A model generated the notes under the pieces. That model was not told the origin of the DNA and did no database searches. It was given only the letters and a program-made list of their open reading frames with translations. Below, in pieces: positions 17,895 to 25,833 of a stretch of 32,220 nt of DNA (positions are counted from its first letter, which is position 1; each line of letters opens with the position of its first letter). The DNA comes from CALAED01 sp937891035 (lineage in GTDB: Bacteria; Actinomycetota; Actinomycetes; Streptosporangiales; Streptosporangiaceae). The translations under genes were made by a program, and so were the position numbers. The stretch covers positions 1-32,220 of the forward strand of contig DASQSZ010000275.1 in the NCBI GenBank assembly GCA_035642125.1, read 5' to 3'.

Positions 17895-18577
17895 TCAGTG
17901 GATGCGGGCGACGGCCCCGTAGATGCCGACTTCCGTGACCGGTTGGCGCTGGCCGGATGGGTGTCGTTGCGCCAGTCACAGATCGGCGTGATGCCCGGGG
18001 GAATGAGTCGCATGCCGTCGAAGAACCGGGCGAACGCCGCGCGGTCGCGTGGTGCACTGGGGTCTCGGGTCTGGTCGTGTTCCTGCGCGTTGAAGGTCTC
18101 GATCTTCGCTTTCATCTCGGGGGACAGAAAATCCAGGGTGACATTCGAGATGGCCAGGTGACTTCCGGTGGCGAGCGCGTCGGTCAGGGTTGCGACCAGG
18201 CCGTGGGGGTCGTCGGCGTCTGGGATGAAGTGCAGAACGGCGATGAGCAAAAGTGCGACCGGTTGGTCGAGGTCGAGGGTGGCGCGCAGGTCGGGGTGAT
18301 CGAGGATGGCCTCGGGGTAGCGCAGATCGGCGTGGACGTAGGCGGTGGAGCCGCCGGGCGCGGTGCTCAGCAGTCGGCGGGCGTGGGCCAAGACGATCGG
18401 GTCGTTGTCGACGTAGACGATGCGGGCGGTCGGGTCGATCGCTTGGGCGACTTCGTGCACGTTGTCGGTGGCGGGGATGCCGGTGCCGCGCAGGTGCGCC
18501 GGATGCCGAGACTGTGCTCGCCGAAACGTTTCGCCGCCCCTGACCAGACCCCGCTCAGGCTGGCCGCCGTACCAGAT
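17895..18577 (-). pseudogene. Broken DUF574-family SAM-dependent methyltransferase
   Basis: The centre matches the actinobacterial S-adenosylmethionine methyltransferase family DUF574: GTGIPATDNVHEVAQ, then ARIVYVDNDPIVLAHA, then HADLRYPE, then PVALLLIAVLHFIPD. Two lesions are visible. At the N-terminus the FLDIG half of motif I and the preceding region are missing: the text passes from FRRAQSRHPAHLR straight into GTGIP, and no start codon precedes the GTG at 18460. At the C-terminus the frame shifts by one after WRNDTHPASANR. The expected family ending, EVGIYGAVARIH plus a stop at 17895, is present in another frame. The open frame that continues to 17777 is therefore an artefact of the shift. 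The remnant lies upstream of the LLM gene on the same strand. Confidence 0.8.
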
Positions 18578-18829
18578 CGGGTCCGAGGGGTCGGCTCGGA
18601 CGGAGGTACCGGACGGGGCGCCCGGCGGCGTTCAGGCGAACCTCCGGACCTAATAGCGATCAATCCTGATCGCTCGATTTTCGGCGACCGAAAATCGGAG
18701 TCTTCCGCAACACTTTTCCCCATTTGCTGGAGAAACTAGCTGGATTGCCTACTTCCGCTAGGCCCGGGAGTAGTGGATGGTGGAAAGGCCACTTCGGCGA
18801 GACGGGCTCCGCATCGGAACGGAGGAGCC

Positions 18830-20047
18830 ATGCCGGTAACGACGGCCTCCATGCTGAAACCGTACGACGCGCCATTCCTTGACGTTCTTGATCCGGCGTT
18901 CGACTTCCTCTCTCCCGAGGCCAAGGCGGCCCAGCAAGAGAGTTGGTATGCCAACAGCCCCATTGGTTTACTGGTCCTGCGTTATGCCGAATGCCAGGAA
19001 CTGCTGCGGGATCGGCGGCTGAATCACAACGGCAAGCTGTATATGGAGACGAACGGTGTCTTCGAAGGGCCGGCCTACGACTGGTTCGTCCCGATGATCG
19101 TCAACCATGACGGCGAGGACCACCGGCGGCTGCGTGGGCTGGTGAACAAGGCGTTCACGCCAAGGATGGTCAACAACCTGCGGCCGTTCATCAGGGCGAA
19201 CGCCGAGGAATTCGCCGAGCACCTCGCCTCGTCCGAGGAGAGCGAGTTCGTCGAGGAGTTCGCCAACAAGCTGCCCCTGGCCGTCATGTGCCGGATGCTC
19301 GGCGTGCCCCCCGAAGACTATGAGACGTTCCGGACCTGGACCACCGATCTCGGGCTGGTCTTCAGCCTTTCGGCGGGGAACGACGTCCGGCTTCGGGTGG
19401 ACAGCGCCGTACTCGGGCTGAACGACTACGTCGACGGCCTCATACGCATCAAGCGGGACGATCCAGCCGACGACCTCATCTCCGCGCTGGTCGCGGCCCA
19501 GGCTGAGGACGGGCGGGTCAGCCCGGAAGAGCTGCGCAACCTCCTGGTGACGATGGTTTTTGCGGCGCACGACACCACTCGGCACCAGCTCGCCAACGCG
19601 ATGGTCGCCTTCGCCGCGCATCCCGATCAATGGGTTCTGCTCGGGGAACGACCTGAACTGACCGACCCTGCCGTCGAGGAGGTCATCCGGTGGTCGCCCT
19701 CGACGGGCACGTTGTATCGGTTCGCCGGCGAGGACTTCGACTATCAAGGGCTGCACCTCGAGCAGGACACATACCTGACAATCTGCGCAATTCTCGCCCA
19801 GCGCGATCCTCGGGTCTACAAGGACGGGGACCGCTTCGACTGTACTGTCCGCAGGGATGTGGGGCCGCTTCAGTTCGGCGGAGGCCCGCATCACTGCCTG
19901 GGGGCGGCGCTCGCGCGGATCGAGCTGAGCGAGGCGCTGCCGGTGCTGGCGCGAAGGTTGAACCCGCCCACCGTTATCGGTCCGCTCACCTGGAGAGGTC
20001 CCTTCGGCATTCGCGGACCGGAGGCGCTTCCGCTGTCGTTCACCTGA
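18830..20047 (+). CDS. Cytochrome P450 (class I bacterial type)
   Basis: A 405-residue soluble haem monooxygenase. The haem-binding loop is FGGGPHHCLG with the thiolate C356; the I-helix oxygen-activation motif is AAHDTT (245-250), with Ala in place of the more usual Gly; the ExxR pair is E284/R287. The C-helix HDGEDHRRLR is also present. The ATG at 18830 is chosen because GGAGGA lies just upstream and the residues after it begin like other P450s; an in-frame GTG at 18773 would add 19 residues. It needs ferredoxin and reductase partners, which are not nearby. No biosynthetic genes adjoin it, so the substrate is unknown. A hairpin about 80 bp past the stop probably ends the transcript. Confidence 0.92.
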   Translation: MPVTTASMLKPYDAPFLDVLDPAFDFLSPEAKAAQQESWYANSPIGLLVLRYAECQELLRDRRLNHNGKLYMETNGVFEGPAYDWFVPMIVNHDGEDHRRLRGLVNKAFTPRMVNNLRPFIRANAEEFAEHLASSEESEFVEEFANKLPLAVMCRMLGVPPEDYETFRTWTTDLGLVFSLSAGNDVRLRVDSAVLGLNDYVDGLIRIKRDDPADDLISALVAAQAEDGRVSPEELRNLLVTMVFAAHDTTRHQLANAMVAFAAHPDQWVLLGERPELTDPAVEEVIRWSPSTGTLYRFAGEDFDYQGLHLEQDTYLTICAILAQRDPRVYKDGDRFDCTVRRDVGPLQFGGGPHHCLGAALARIELSEALPVLARRLNPPTVIGPLTWRGPFGIRGPEALPLSFT

Positions 20048-20819
20048 CAGGTGCCGCCCGGGCGCTCGGGCGCGAGGGCTGCACCGACCGCCTCGCGCCG
20101 TTCTGCCTGCGCAGGCGGCCGGATCGGCACCCGCCCGGGCGCGGGCGGGTAAAAGCGCACGCGACCACGCTGGGCGCTCCCCGGGCTTGTCGCCGTTCTC
20201 GACCACAGCCCGCAGGCCGCCGGGTCGCCTGAGACCGCCCTGTTCTCCGCGCCAACAACCTCAAGATCGTCTGTGACCGTACGCAATGGACCATCACCAA
20301 TGAGGATCGGAAAGAAAGGTCCCGCCCCGTACGCACCGAACCCGTGATCGCGTTCATGGGGTGATTCTGTGACCGAGGACGGATTGGTACCGTTTGCCCA
20401 AATTCTATCGCCTTGTCCGAAATCTTGCCATTGTCGGGAAGTCTAACATCGTCGCGGTGAAGCCCGGAAGCGGGGGGGGATGGCTGGATGCGCCGGATCA
20501 TGACCCGTTGTGGAGGGGTCCGGTCGTACGGTAGCTCTCGCTGAGCCTTCCGTGAACATTGAATCTGCCTAGCTCCGTCATGACCTGCGTGAATTCGTAT
20601 ATTCTTACGGCTGCCGTCCCAGACTGGTTCGAGCTGTGTCCGATGAGATCCGATTCTGCACCCGCTGCATCCCAGCCGTTCTGGGTACCTCCCCTATGGT
20701 CAGCGGCGTGCGGGGCGTTGCCAGCATCGTTGAATTCGTTGTGCAAGGGGATGACATCGCGACGGGGAACAGTTCCTCGGTAGTCCACACCCCATCCATG
20801 ACGGCGGGCAGGGAGGGTC
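20048..20819. other. 770-bp intergenic region between P450 and kinase genes
   Basis: No convincing gene was found: the open frames here show no family resemblance. It holds the terminator-like hairpin at 20129-20150, a 12-bp palindrome GCCTGCGCAGGC (20105-20116) and, close to the kinase, a GGAAC-A-GTTCC palindrome (20766-20776) about 44 bp before the start. The stop codon of the P450 itself sits within CACCTG-A-CAGGTG (20041-20053). From about 20370 to 20700 the DNA is less GC-rich than the genes. It probably carries the kinase promoter. Confidence 0.45.
20129..20150 (+). terminator. Stem-loop after the P450 gene
   Basis: A perfect 9-bp stem, ACCCGCCCG (20129-20137) with CGGGCGGGT (20142-20150), closes a four-base loop and is followed by AAAA. 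It lies 82 bp downstream of the P450 stop. There is no T-tract on the plus strand, so the call rests on stem strength and place. Confidence 0.5.
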
Positions 20820-22985
20820 GTGCAGCTGCTACATCCAGACGATCCGGCTCGTGTGGGTGACTATCGGTTGCTGGGCCGGCTGGGCGAGGGCGGGATGAGC
20901 ATCGTCTATCGCGGGTGCTCGCCGGGTGGCCGGACAGTAGCGGTTAAGATCATGCGCGAGCAGTTCGCCCACAGCTCCTACCATCGCGATCGCTTCTACC
21001 GCGAGGTGGCGGCTGTCGGTAAGGTGACCGGCGCATTCACCGCCCCGCTGCTCGAGTCTCATGTGCAAGACGAGCGGCCTTGGCTGGTCACGGACCACCT
21101 GCCGGGGCTCTCGCTGCGCGCGGCGGTCGAGACTTTCGGTGCACTTCCGTCGCCGACGGTGCGCCTGCTCGCCGCCGCGTTAGCCGAAGCGCTCGCCGAT
21201 ATACATCGGGCAGGTCTCGTCCACCGGGACCTCAAACCGGAGAACATCATCCTGACCGTCGGCGGTCCCCGTGTGATCGACTTCGGGATCGCCCGGCTTG
21301 ATGACGCCGCCGCGATCACGATTCCGGGGACCCGCCCGGGAACGGCAAGTTTCATGTCGCCGGAACAGGCGTCCGGCGGTCGGATAGGGGCTAGCAGTGA
21401 CATCTTCGCACTCGGCGCCGTGCTGGTGTTCGCCGCCACCGGGCGGGGACCGTTTGACGCTGGGGACGATGCAGCCACGCTCAGCCGGGTATGTGTAGGG
21501 CGGGCCGATCTCAGCGGGCTCACGGACCGCAGACTGCGCGAGTTCGTCGCGGACTGCTTGCGCAGCGAGCCGGAGCGGCGCCCTTCTGCCACCGCGTTGT
21601 TGGACTGGCTGGGCGAGCCCGCGGCCTCGGTACGGGGCACCGGGTGGTTGCCGGCGCCGGTGGCGGAGGCGATCGACCGCTGCATGGCAGGAGCCGGGCC
21701 GCCGGCGCCCGACGTGACTTCGGTGTCTGCGGTGGCGCACGACGCGTTGCCCGATGAGGCGACCGTAGATCCGGCGGCGGTGTCGACGGGGTCTCCGGAT
21801 GGCCTATGGACCACGGACGTTTCACCCCCAAACCGCCGCGAATTCCTCGTGGCGGCCGGGAAGGCCGTGCCGGTGGGTGTCGTCGCTGCGGTGGTGCTAA
21901 GAGGTTCGGTATGGTCGGCGGACTCTAGGCCGACGCCGTTACCTCCGCCGCGTTCGGCGACTGCCCCACCGCCGCGTCCAGAGGCCACGATGCGATGGCG
22001 GAGGAAGGTCCTTACCATCCGCAACGATTCCGGTTACCCCGATCTTTACAGCACGGGCGGAGTGGTGCTGGCCGCGCATGCCGGATCGAGGGATGTTCGC
22101 GCCGTCGATCCGCGCACGGGCAGGATCTTGTGGTCACGCGTCGCCGAGGAGGGCCCCGTAGACGAGGTCACGGTTGGTGACGACGTGGTGTTTCTGGCCG
22201 AAGACCAGCAGGACAGCTCCGTCTTTCGCGCCGTGGATCCGACGACGGGACGCACGCGGTGGACGCATCGCCTGCCGCTTGACTTCGCCTGGGGTGCGGC
22301 GGGTGCCGGATCGGTCATCTGCCTCGCCGTCGGCGAGGTCGTTACGGCGCTGGACGCGAAGGATGGTCACGTGCGTTGGTCCGCGCGGGCGACCGGCATG
22401 TCCATTACCGCTCGTGCTGGACTGGTGGTGACGGCGGGTGACAGCGTACTGGCGGGGCTGGATGCGGCCAGCGGCCGGAAGAAGTGGACGTACGAGGTGA
22501 AGCCGGCGCCTTTGTCCGCACTGATCGGTGAAGGTCTGGTCTTCACCCGTGATACCTACGGGACGGTATACGCGGTCCACGCCGACGACGGGACGGCCGC
22601 CTGGAAGAAGCCGATTGACTATCGCAGTTCGGTGCAAGAGGTGGGGAACGGCATGGTGTACGTGGACGAGGCGGACGGCCATGTCCGTGCGCTTCGGGCC
22701 GATACGGGCGAGCCGGTGTGGTCGCGTCGGCTGGGACAGGGCGAAGAGAAGCCCTACGGCGAGTCGTACACGCTCGGTCTCTCCGCCGGCACGCTCTGGG
22801 TCGGGAGCACCGACCAGACGGTGTACGCCCTGGATGCGGTCGACGGCCGTGTCCTGTGGACCTATGGCGCCGACGCGATGCACGTCTCCAAGGCCGACCC
22901 CGGGGCGGGGGCGTTGGCGCTGGCCGGGCTCGTGCTCCTGAGCACCTCGGACGGGCACATCGAGGCCATCAACCCGCCCGTCTAG
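20820..22985 (+). CDS. Membrane Ser/Thr protein kinase with extracellular PQQ-type propeller
   Basis: A 721-residue receptor-like kinase. The N-terminal kinase domain (about 14-265) is complete: glycine loop LGEGGMS (21-27), K43 in AVKIM, catalytic D137 in HRDLKPEN, D154 in DFG, and SPEQ at 180-183. After a linker comes one membrane segment (about 343-361) preceded by NRREFLV, a twin-arginine-like motif. Then follow seven PQQ/pyrrolo-quinoline repeats of the form DxxTGxxxW (DPRTGRILW, DPTTGRTRW, DAKDGHVRW, DAASGRKKW, HADDGTAAW, RADTGEPVW, DAVDGRVLW), a beta-propeller likely to sense or bind something outside the cell. The architecture resembles AfsK/PknD-type kinases. The start GTG has GGGAGG three bases upstream. 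A second kinase gene begins 16 bp after its stop. Confidence 0.93.
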   Translation: MQLLHPDDPARVGDYRLLGRLGEGGMSIVYRGCSPGGRTVAVKIMREQFAHSSYHRDRFYREVAAVGKVTGAFTAPLLESHVQDERPWLVTDHLPGLSLRAAVETFGALPSPTVRLLAAALAEALADIHRAGLVHRDLKPENIILTVGGPRVIDFGIARLDDAAAITIPGTRPGTASFMSPEQASGGRIGASSDIFALGAVLVFAATGRGPFDAGDDAATLSRVCVGRADLSGLTDRRLREFVADCLRSEPERRPSATALLDWLGEPAASVRGTGWLPAPVAEAIDRCMAGAGPPAPDVTSVSAVAHDALPDEATVDPAAVSTGSPDGLWTTDVSPPNRREFLVAAGKAVPVGVVAAVVLRGSVWSADSRPTPLPPPRSATAPPPRPEATMRWRRKVLTIRNDSGYPDLYSTGGVVLAAHAGSRDVRAVDPRTGRILWSRVAEEGPVDEVTVGDDVVFLAEDQQDSSVFRAVDPTTGRTRWTHRLPLDFAWGAAGAGSVICLAVGEVVTALDAKDGHVRWSARATGMSITARAGLVVTAGDSVLAGLDAASGRKKWTYEVKPAPLSALIGEGLVFTRDTYGTVYAVHADDGTAAWKKPIDYRSSVQEVGNGMVYVDEADGHVRALRADTGEPVWSRRLGQGEEKPYGESYTLGLSAGTLWVGSTDQTVYALDAVDGRVLWTYGADAMHVSKADPGAGALALAGLVLLSTSDGHIEAINPPV

Positions 22986-23001
22986 CCGATCGGACGTTCG
23001 C

Positions 23002-24354
23002 GTGGAGCCACTTCAGCGCCGTGACCCCCGCAGCGTCGGGGGATATCGAATCCTGGCGCGTATCGACGTGAGCGGCATGGCGACCGTCTACCTCGGCTTG
23101 TCCAGAGGCGGTCGGGCTGCTGCGGTAAAGGTGATGCACATTGCGTCCGCCCGTGAAGGGGAACTACTTCGCGATCGCTTCCGGCGCGAGGTGGAGATCA
23201 GCCGAACGGTCGGCGGCGTCCATAGTCCATCGGTCTTTGCGGCCGATCCAGGCGCCGCAACGCCCTGGATGGCGACCGAGTTCTTACCGTCGGTGTCACT
23301 ACGCGAAGCAGTGGACCGATTCGGCCCGCTGCCCGCCCCCTCCGTATGGCGGCTGGCCGCCGGGCTTGCGGAGGCGCTCGCCGCGATCCACGACGCCGGG
23401 GTCGTTCACCTGGACGTTAAACCGGCGAACGTGCTGTTGACCGCCGACGGCCCGCAACTGATCGACTTTGGCATCGCGGCCGGGGCTGTAGCCACCGAAC
23501 AGGCGGGCTCCTGGGGATTCATGTCACCTGAGCAGGTGGCCGGCGCTGCCGGTCCGCCCAGCGACATCTACTCTCTGGGCGCGACGTTGGATTACGCACA
23601 CGGCCAGGACAACGCCGGTGAGGCCCTGCGGGCATTGATCGCGGATTGCCGGCTGCCGCAAGCATCCGACCGGCCGAAAGCCGCCGACTTGGTCAACCGG
23701 CTGGCCCCGACGACGCGGGACGCGGAGCGACTTCACGCCGCCTGGCTCCCTTCGCCGGTGATGGCGGCGATCGACGAGAGGGCGAGCGCGGCTGACAACC
23801 CGCCGATGTCTCCGTCCCCATCGCCAAAGCGACGTCGGCTCCTGCTCACCGGGAGCGCCGCGGCGGCCTGCATAGCCCTGGTCGTCGGCGTCGGCGCCGC
23901 CCTCCGCGCCGCGACGCCGGATGAGCCGTCCACTGGATCGGCGTCGAACGCCTTGCGGCAGAATCCGAGCGCGGTGCCCGGGACTTCCTTCTCGCAGCCC
24001 TCTCCTGCTCCCTCTCCGACTCCGTCTGGAGAGGCCGTGGCACTGCAGTTCGTGATCACCGGCGACGGACCGCTGACGTCGCTGGACTACGCGGTGGACG
24101 GCCGATTTACCAGGCTGAAGAACGTGTCGCTGCCATGGCGCAGGACCATCGAGGTGCCAGGCCGGCCCGGGTCCCGCGACTGGCGGCTGCGGCTCACCAT
24201 CCCTTCGGGTGGCATCAGATACCGCGTGTACGTGAATGGTTCCAAGATCAAGGATTCACGCGAGCCTAGCAACCCGACATTTGGCTACCCCTACGACGTG
24301 GACGACAGTGGGGTCACCGCAACCTCGGAACCCCTCCCGGACCCCGCCGGGTAG
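23002..24354 (+). CDS. Degenerate membrane Ser/Thr kinase with MmpS-like ectodomain
   Basis: A 450-residue protein whose kinase domain (about 14-235) is eroded. The glycine loop reads ARIDVSGMATVY, lacking the first two glycines. The catalytic loop is HLDVKPAN, so it is a non-RD kinase, while K43, D138, N143 and the DFG aspartate D155 remain. The activation segment is short and the C-lobe is reduced. A KRRRLLLTG motif precedes the membrane segment (about 280-300). A Ser/Pro linker follows, then a C-terminal domain of about 100 residues (VALQFVITGDGPLTSLDYAV, then VSLPWRRTIEV, then YRVYVNGSKI) that resembles MmpS-type beta-sandwich domains. It may be a weak kinase or a pseudokinase partner of the first kinase. 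The start GTG has only a poor ribosome site, which fits coupling to the upstream gene. Confidence 0.85.
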   Translation: MEPLQRRDPRSVGGYRILARIDVSGMATVYLGLSRGGRAAAVKVMHIASAREGELLRDRFRREVEISRTVGGVHSPSVFAADPGAATPWMATEFLPSVSLREAVDRFGPLPAPSVWRLAAGLAEALAAIHDAGVVHLDVKPANVLLTADGPQLIDFGIAAGAVATEQAGSWGFMSPEQVAGAAGPPSDIYSLGATLDYAHGQDNAGEALRALIADCRLPQASDRPKAADLVNRLAPTTRDAERLHAAWLPSPVMAAIDERASAADNPPMSPSPSPKRRRLLLTGSAAAACIALVVGVGAALRAATPDEPSTGSASNALRQNPSAVPGTSFSQPSPAPSPTPSGEAVALQFVITGDGPLTSLDYAVDGRFTRLKNVSLPWRRTIEVPGRPGSRDWRLRLTIPSGGIRYRVYVNGSKIKDSREPSNPTFGYPYDVDDSGVTATSEPLPDPAG

Positions 24355-24391
24355 CGTTCATCTCGCAGTTGCGAAGAGAAGGAGCCGTCCC

Positions 24392-25180
24392 GTGGCGAGC
24401 AAAGTGCAGTTTCTGCCGAAAGAAATCGGCAGCATCAGTCGATGGGTTCCCGCCGATGCTGAGCGAGACACGCTTTGCGTCATGGGGGCTAATGGCGGCA
24501 TGAGCGTCACGCCGGACGCGAACTTCACGGTGGTATTCGGGCGGAACGAGGAGCATGTGAACGTCGGTATCGGCGGCGATGACAAGTACGTCAGCCGACG
24601 GCAGGGAATGATCACCCGCGAGTACTCCTGTTGGGTGCTGAGCAACACTGGCAAGCCGCCCATCCGCTTCCCTGGCGGGCGACTGGTGACCCAGGGAGAC
24701 CAGGCGGAGCTACCGGTCGGCTATACGCCATTGTTCATCGTGTCCACCGGACGGGAGCACCTCCTGGAGATCCGGATCGTCACTTCGGTGCGGCCGCCGA
24801 ATATAGGGAACGTGCAGAATGTGCATGGGAAGAAGACAAGCGACGCCGCCCGTAACCTGGAAAGCGATGAGGAAAAGCTGGTGCTGGTCTGCCTCGGCCA
24901 ACGCTACCTGCGGAATGATCCTCAGCCGCAACCGCTGACCTGGTCCCAGGTGGCAGTTGAACTGAGCGAGCTACGCCCTGCGGAGCGGTGGGACGCCAAG
25001 CGGGCTTCCCGTATTGTCGAAAAGGTGCGCAAACGGTTGAGCAGGGAACACGGCATTGCCGGACTTCTGGAAGAAGACGTTCTCCCGCCAGTGGGGAATG
25101 CGCTCAATCACAACTTGATCGTCGATCTGCTCAGCACCGCGACGATTGTTAAGTCCGACCTCCTCATGCTGGAGGAATGA
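24392..25180 (+). CDS. FHA-domain protein with C-terminal winged-helix-like region
   Basis: A 262-residue cytoplasmic protein. The start GTG at 24392 is chosen for AAGGAG seven bases upstream; a longer frame to 24236 overlaps the kinase gene and lacks such a site. Residues about 45-125 fit an FHA phosphothreonine-binding domain (FGR at 49-51, then DDKYVSRRQG around 63-72, then WVLSNTGKPP), with Gln where His often follows the Ser-Arg pair. Residues about 155-260 (DEEKLVLVCLGQRYL, then LTWSQVAVELSEL, then RIVEKVRKRL) look like a winged-helix or effector domain often attached to actinobacterial FHA proteins. Placed 37 bp after the second kinase, it is the likely reader or substrate of the pair, carrying the signal to DNA or another target. 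Confidence 0.85.
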   Translation: MASKVQFLPKEIGSISRWVPADAERDTLCVMGANGGMSVTPDANFTVVFGRNEEHVNVGIGGDDKYVSRRQGMITREYSCWVLSNTGKPPIRFPGGRLVTQGDQAELPVGYTPLFIVSTGREHLLEIRIVTSVRPPNIGNVQNVHGKKTSDAARNLESDEEKLVLVCLGQRYLRNDPQPQPLTWSQVAVELSELRPAERWDAKRASRIVEKVRKRLSREHGIAGLLEEDVLPPVGNALNHNLIVDLLSTATIVKSDLLMLEE

Positions 25181-25481
25181 CACATCCGCGAATGGCATCA
25201 CTTGCGCCTGCTCAGGCGTCGCCGAGCTACGCCGACCTGTGCTGAAGCCGGCCGGATGGGCAGACCGGGAACCAAGCGCTGAATACCGGTGCCACAAGTC
25301 ACCGTGGGGATTCGGATTTACCATCATGCATAAGACATCCTTTAATATGAAGGCGCACTGATGATCGGAACTGAACCGCCACACGAGCCGCTGCTAAGCG
25401 TCCGGGCTGCTGTTGTGTTCCTGCTCGCGATACTGTCCGGTCTCGGCGCAGGGGTGCTTGCTCATATCGCCGAGCATAATG

Positions 25482-25546
25482 TGGCTGAAAGGGTGGGACT
25501 CGAACCCACAACCTGCGGATTAAAAGTGCCAAGGAATCCGCAGCTC
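25482..25546 (-). other. 3' part of a tRNA-Lys(TTT) gene, probable att site
   Basis: Read on the minus strand, the last 45 bases fit a tRNA from the anticodon loop to the end: loop CTTTTAA (25520-25526), half anticodon stem TCCGC (25515-25519), variable loop, T-stem GTGGG/CCCAC with TTCGAGT loop (25493-25509), acceptor strand CCTTTCA, discriminator G and encoded CCA (25482-25484). The 5' half is missing: ten foreign bases separate the loop from a GCGGA, and no acceptor 5' strand follows. This is what remains when an element integrates into a tRNA 3' end. The element should lie on the 5' side of the fragment, that is to the right. It cannot be a working tRNA. Confidence 0.75.
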
Positions 25547-25687
25547 CTTGTTTATCGACTCGACAAGAATAGGATTACTACGTGTCCCGGAATGTCGCCG
25601 TGTGCCATTACATACAGACCCGGTATCGTTCCTCGAAATGGCGCCGTCCGTGTAATGCCGGGTGCTGACGGTCCATACCGCGACGGA

Positions 25688-25709
25688 CGAGCACACACCG
25701 AGCACACAC
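25688..25709. repeat. Tandem 11-bp direct repeat near the tRNA fragment
   Basis: CGAGCACACAC occurs twice in direct succession (25688-25698, 25699-25709), about 160 bp to the right of the tRNA fragment. Short direct repeats at this distance from a core site are typical of integrase arm-type binding sites. The rest of 25550-25833 shows no gene. A CAAGGA/TCCTTG inverted pair (25530-25550) borders the core. Confidence 0.45.
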
Positions 25710-25833
25710 GGCCGGAAACCGCGCCGCCGGCTTGGATTCGTTCCTGAACCTGGCTGCAGTGATAACAGCTTCCGGTCCTGAGCCGTACTTCGGTCGTTTT
25801 GTGATCTTCTTAAACGGCTATCTCGTCGCTTAG

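Larger units (their letters stand above)
25361..25747 (+). pseudogene. Small membrane protein truncated at the attachment junction
   Basis: From an ATG with GAAGG seven bases upstream, the first 40 or so residues look genuine: PHEPLLSVRAAVVFLLAIL leads into one membrane segment, a pattern of short actinobacterial membrane proteins. From about codon 42 the frame passes into the tRNA fragment, giving the well-known false peptide RVGLEPTTCGLKV, and then into unrelated sequence to 25747. The native C-terminus therefore seems to be lost. An 11-codon ORF (25326-25361) ends on this ATG as TGATG. I cannot name the family. Confidence 0.5.

Noticed and set aside
20040..20788. Short frames in the P450-kinase gap as genes
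   Set aside because: They have no ribosome sites, no recognisable domains, and odd composition; the region is better read as regulatory.
24236..24391. N-terminal extension of the FHA protein
   Set aside because: It overlaps the second kinase in another frame and lacks a ribosome site; the GTG at 24392 has AAGGAG.
25490..25530. Peptide RVGLEPTTCGLKV as part of a protein
   Set aside because: This is the familiar translation of a tRNA T-arm and anticodon arm, not coding sequence.
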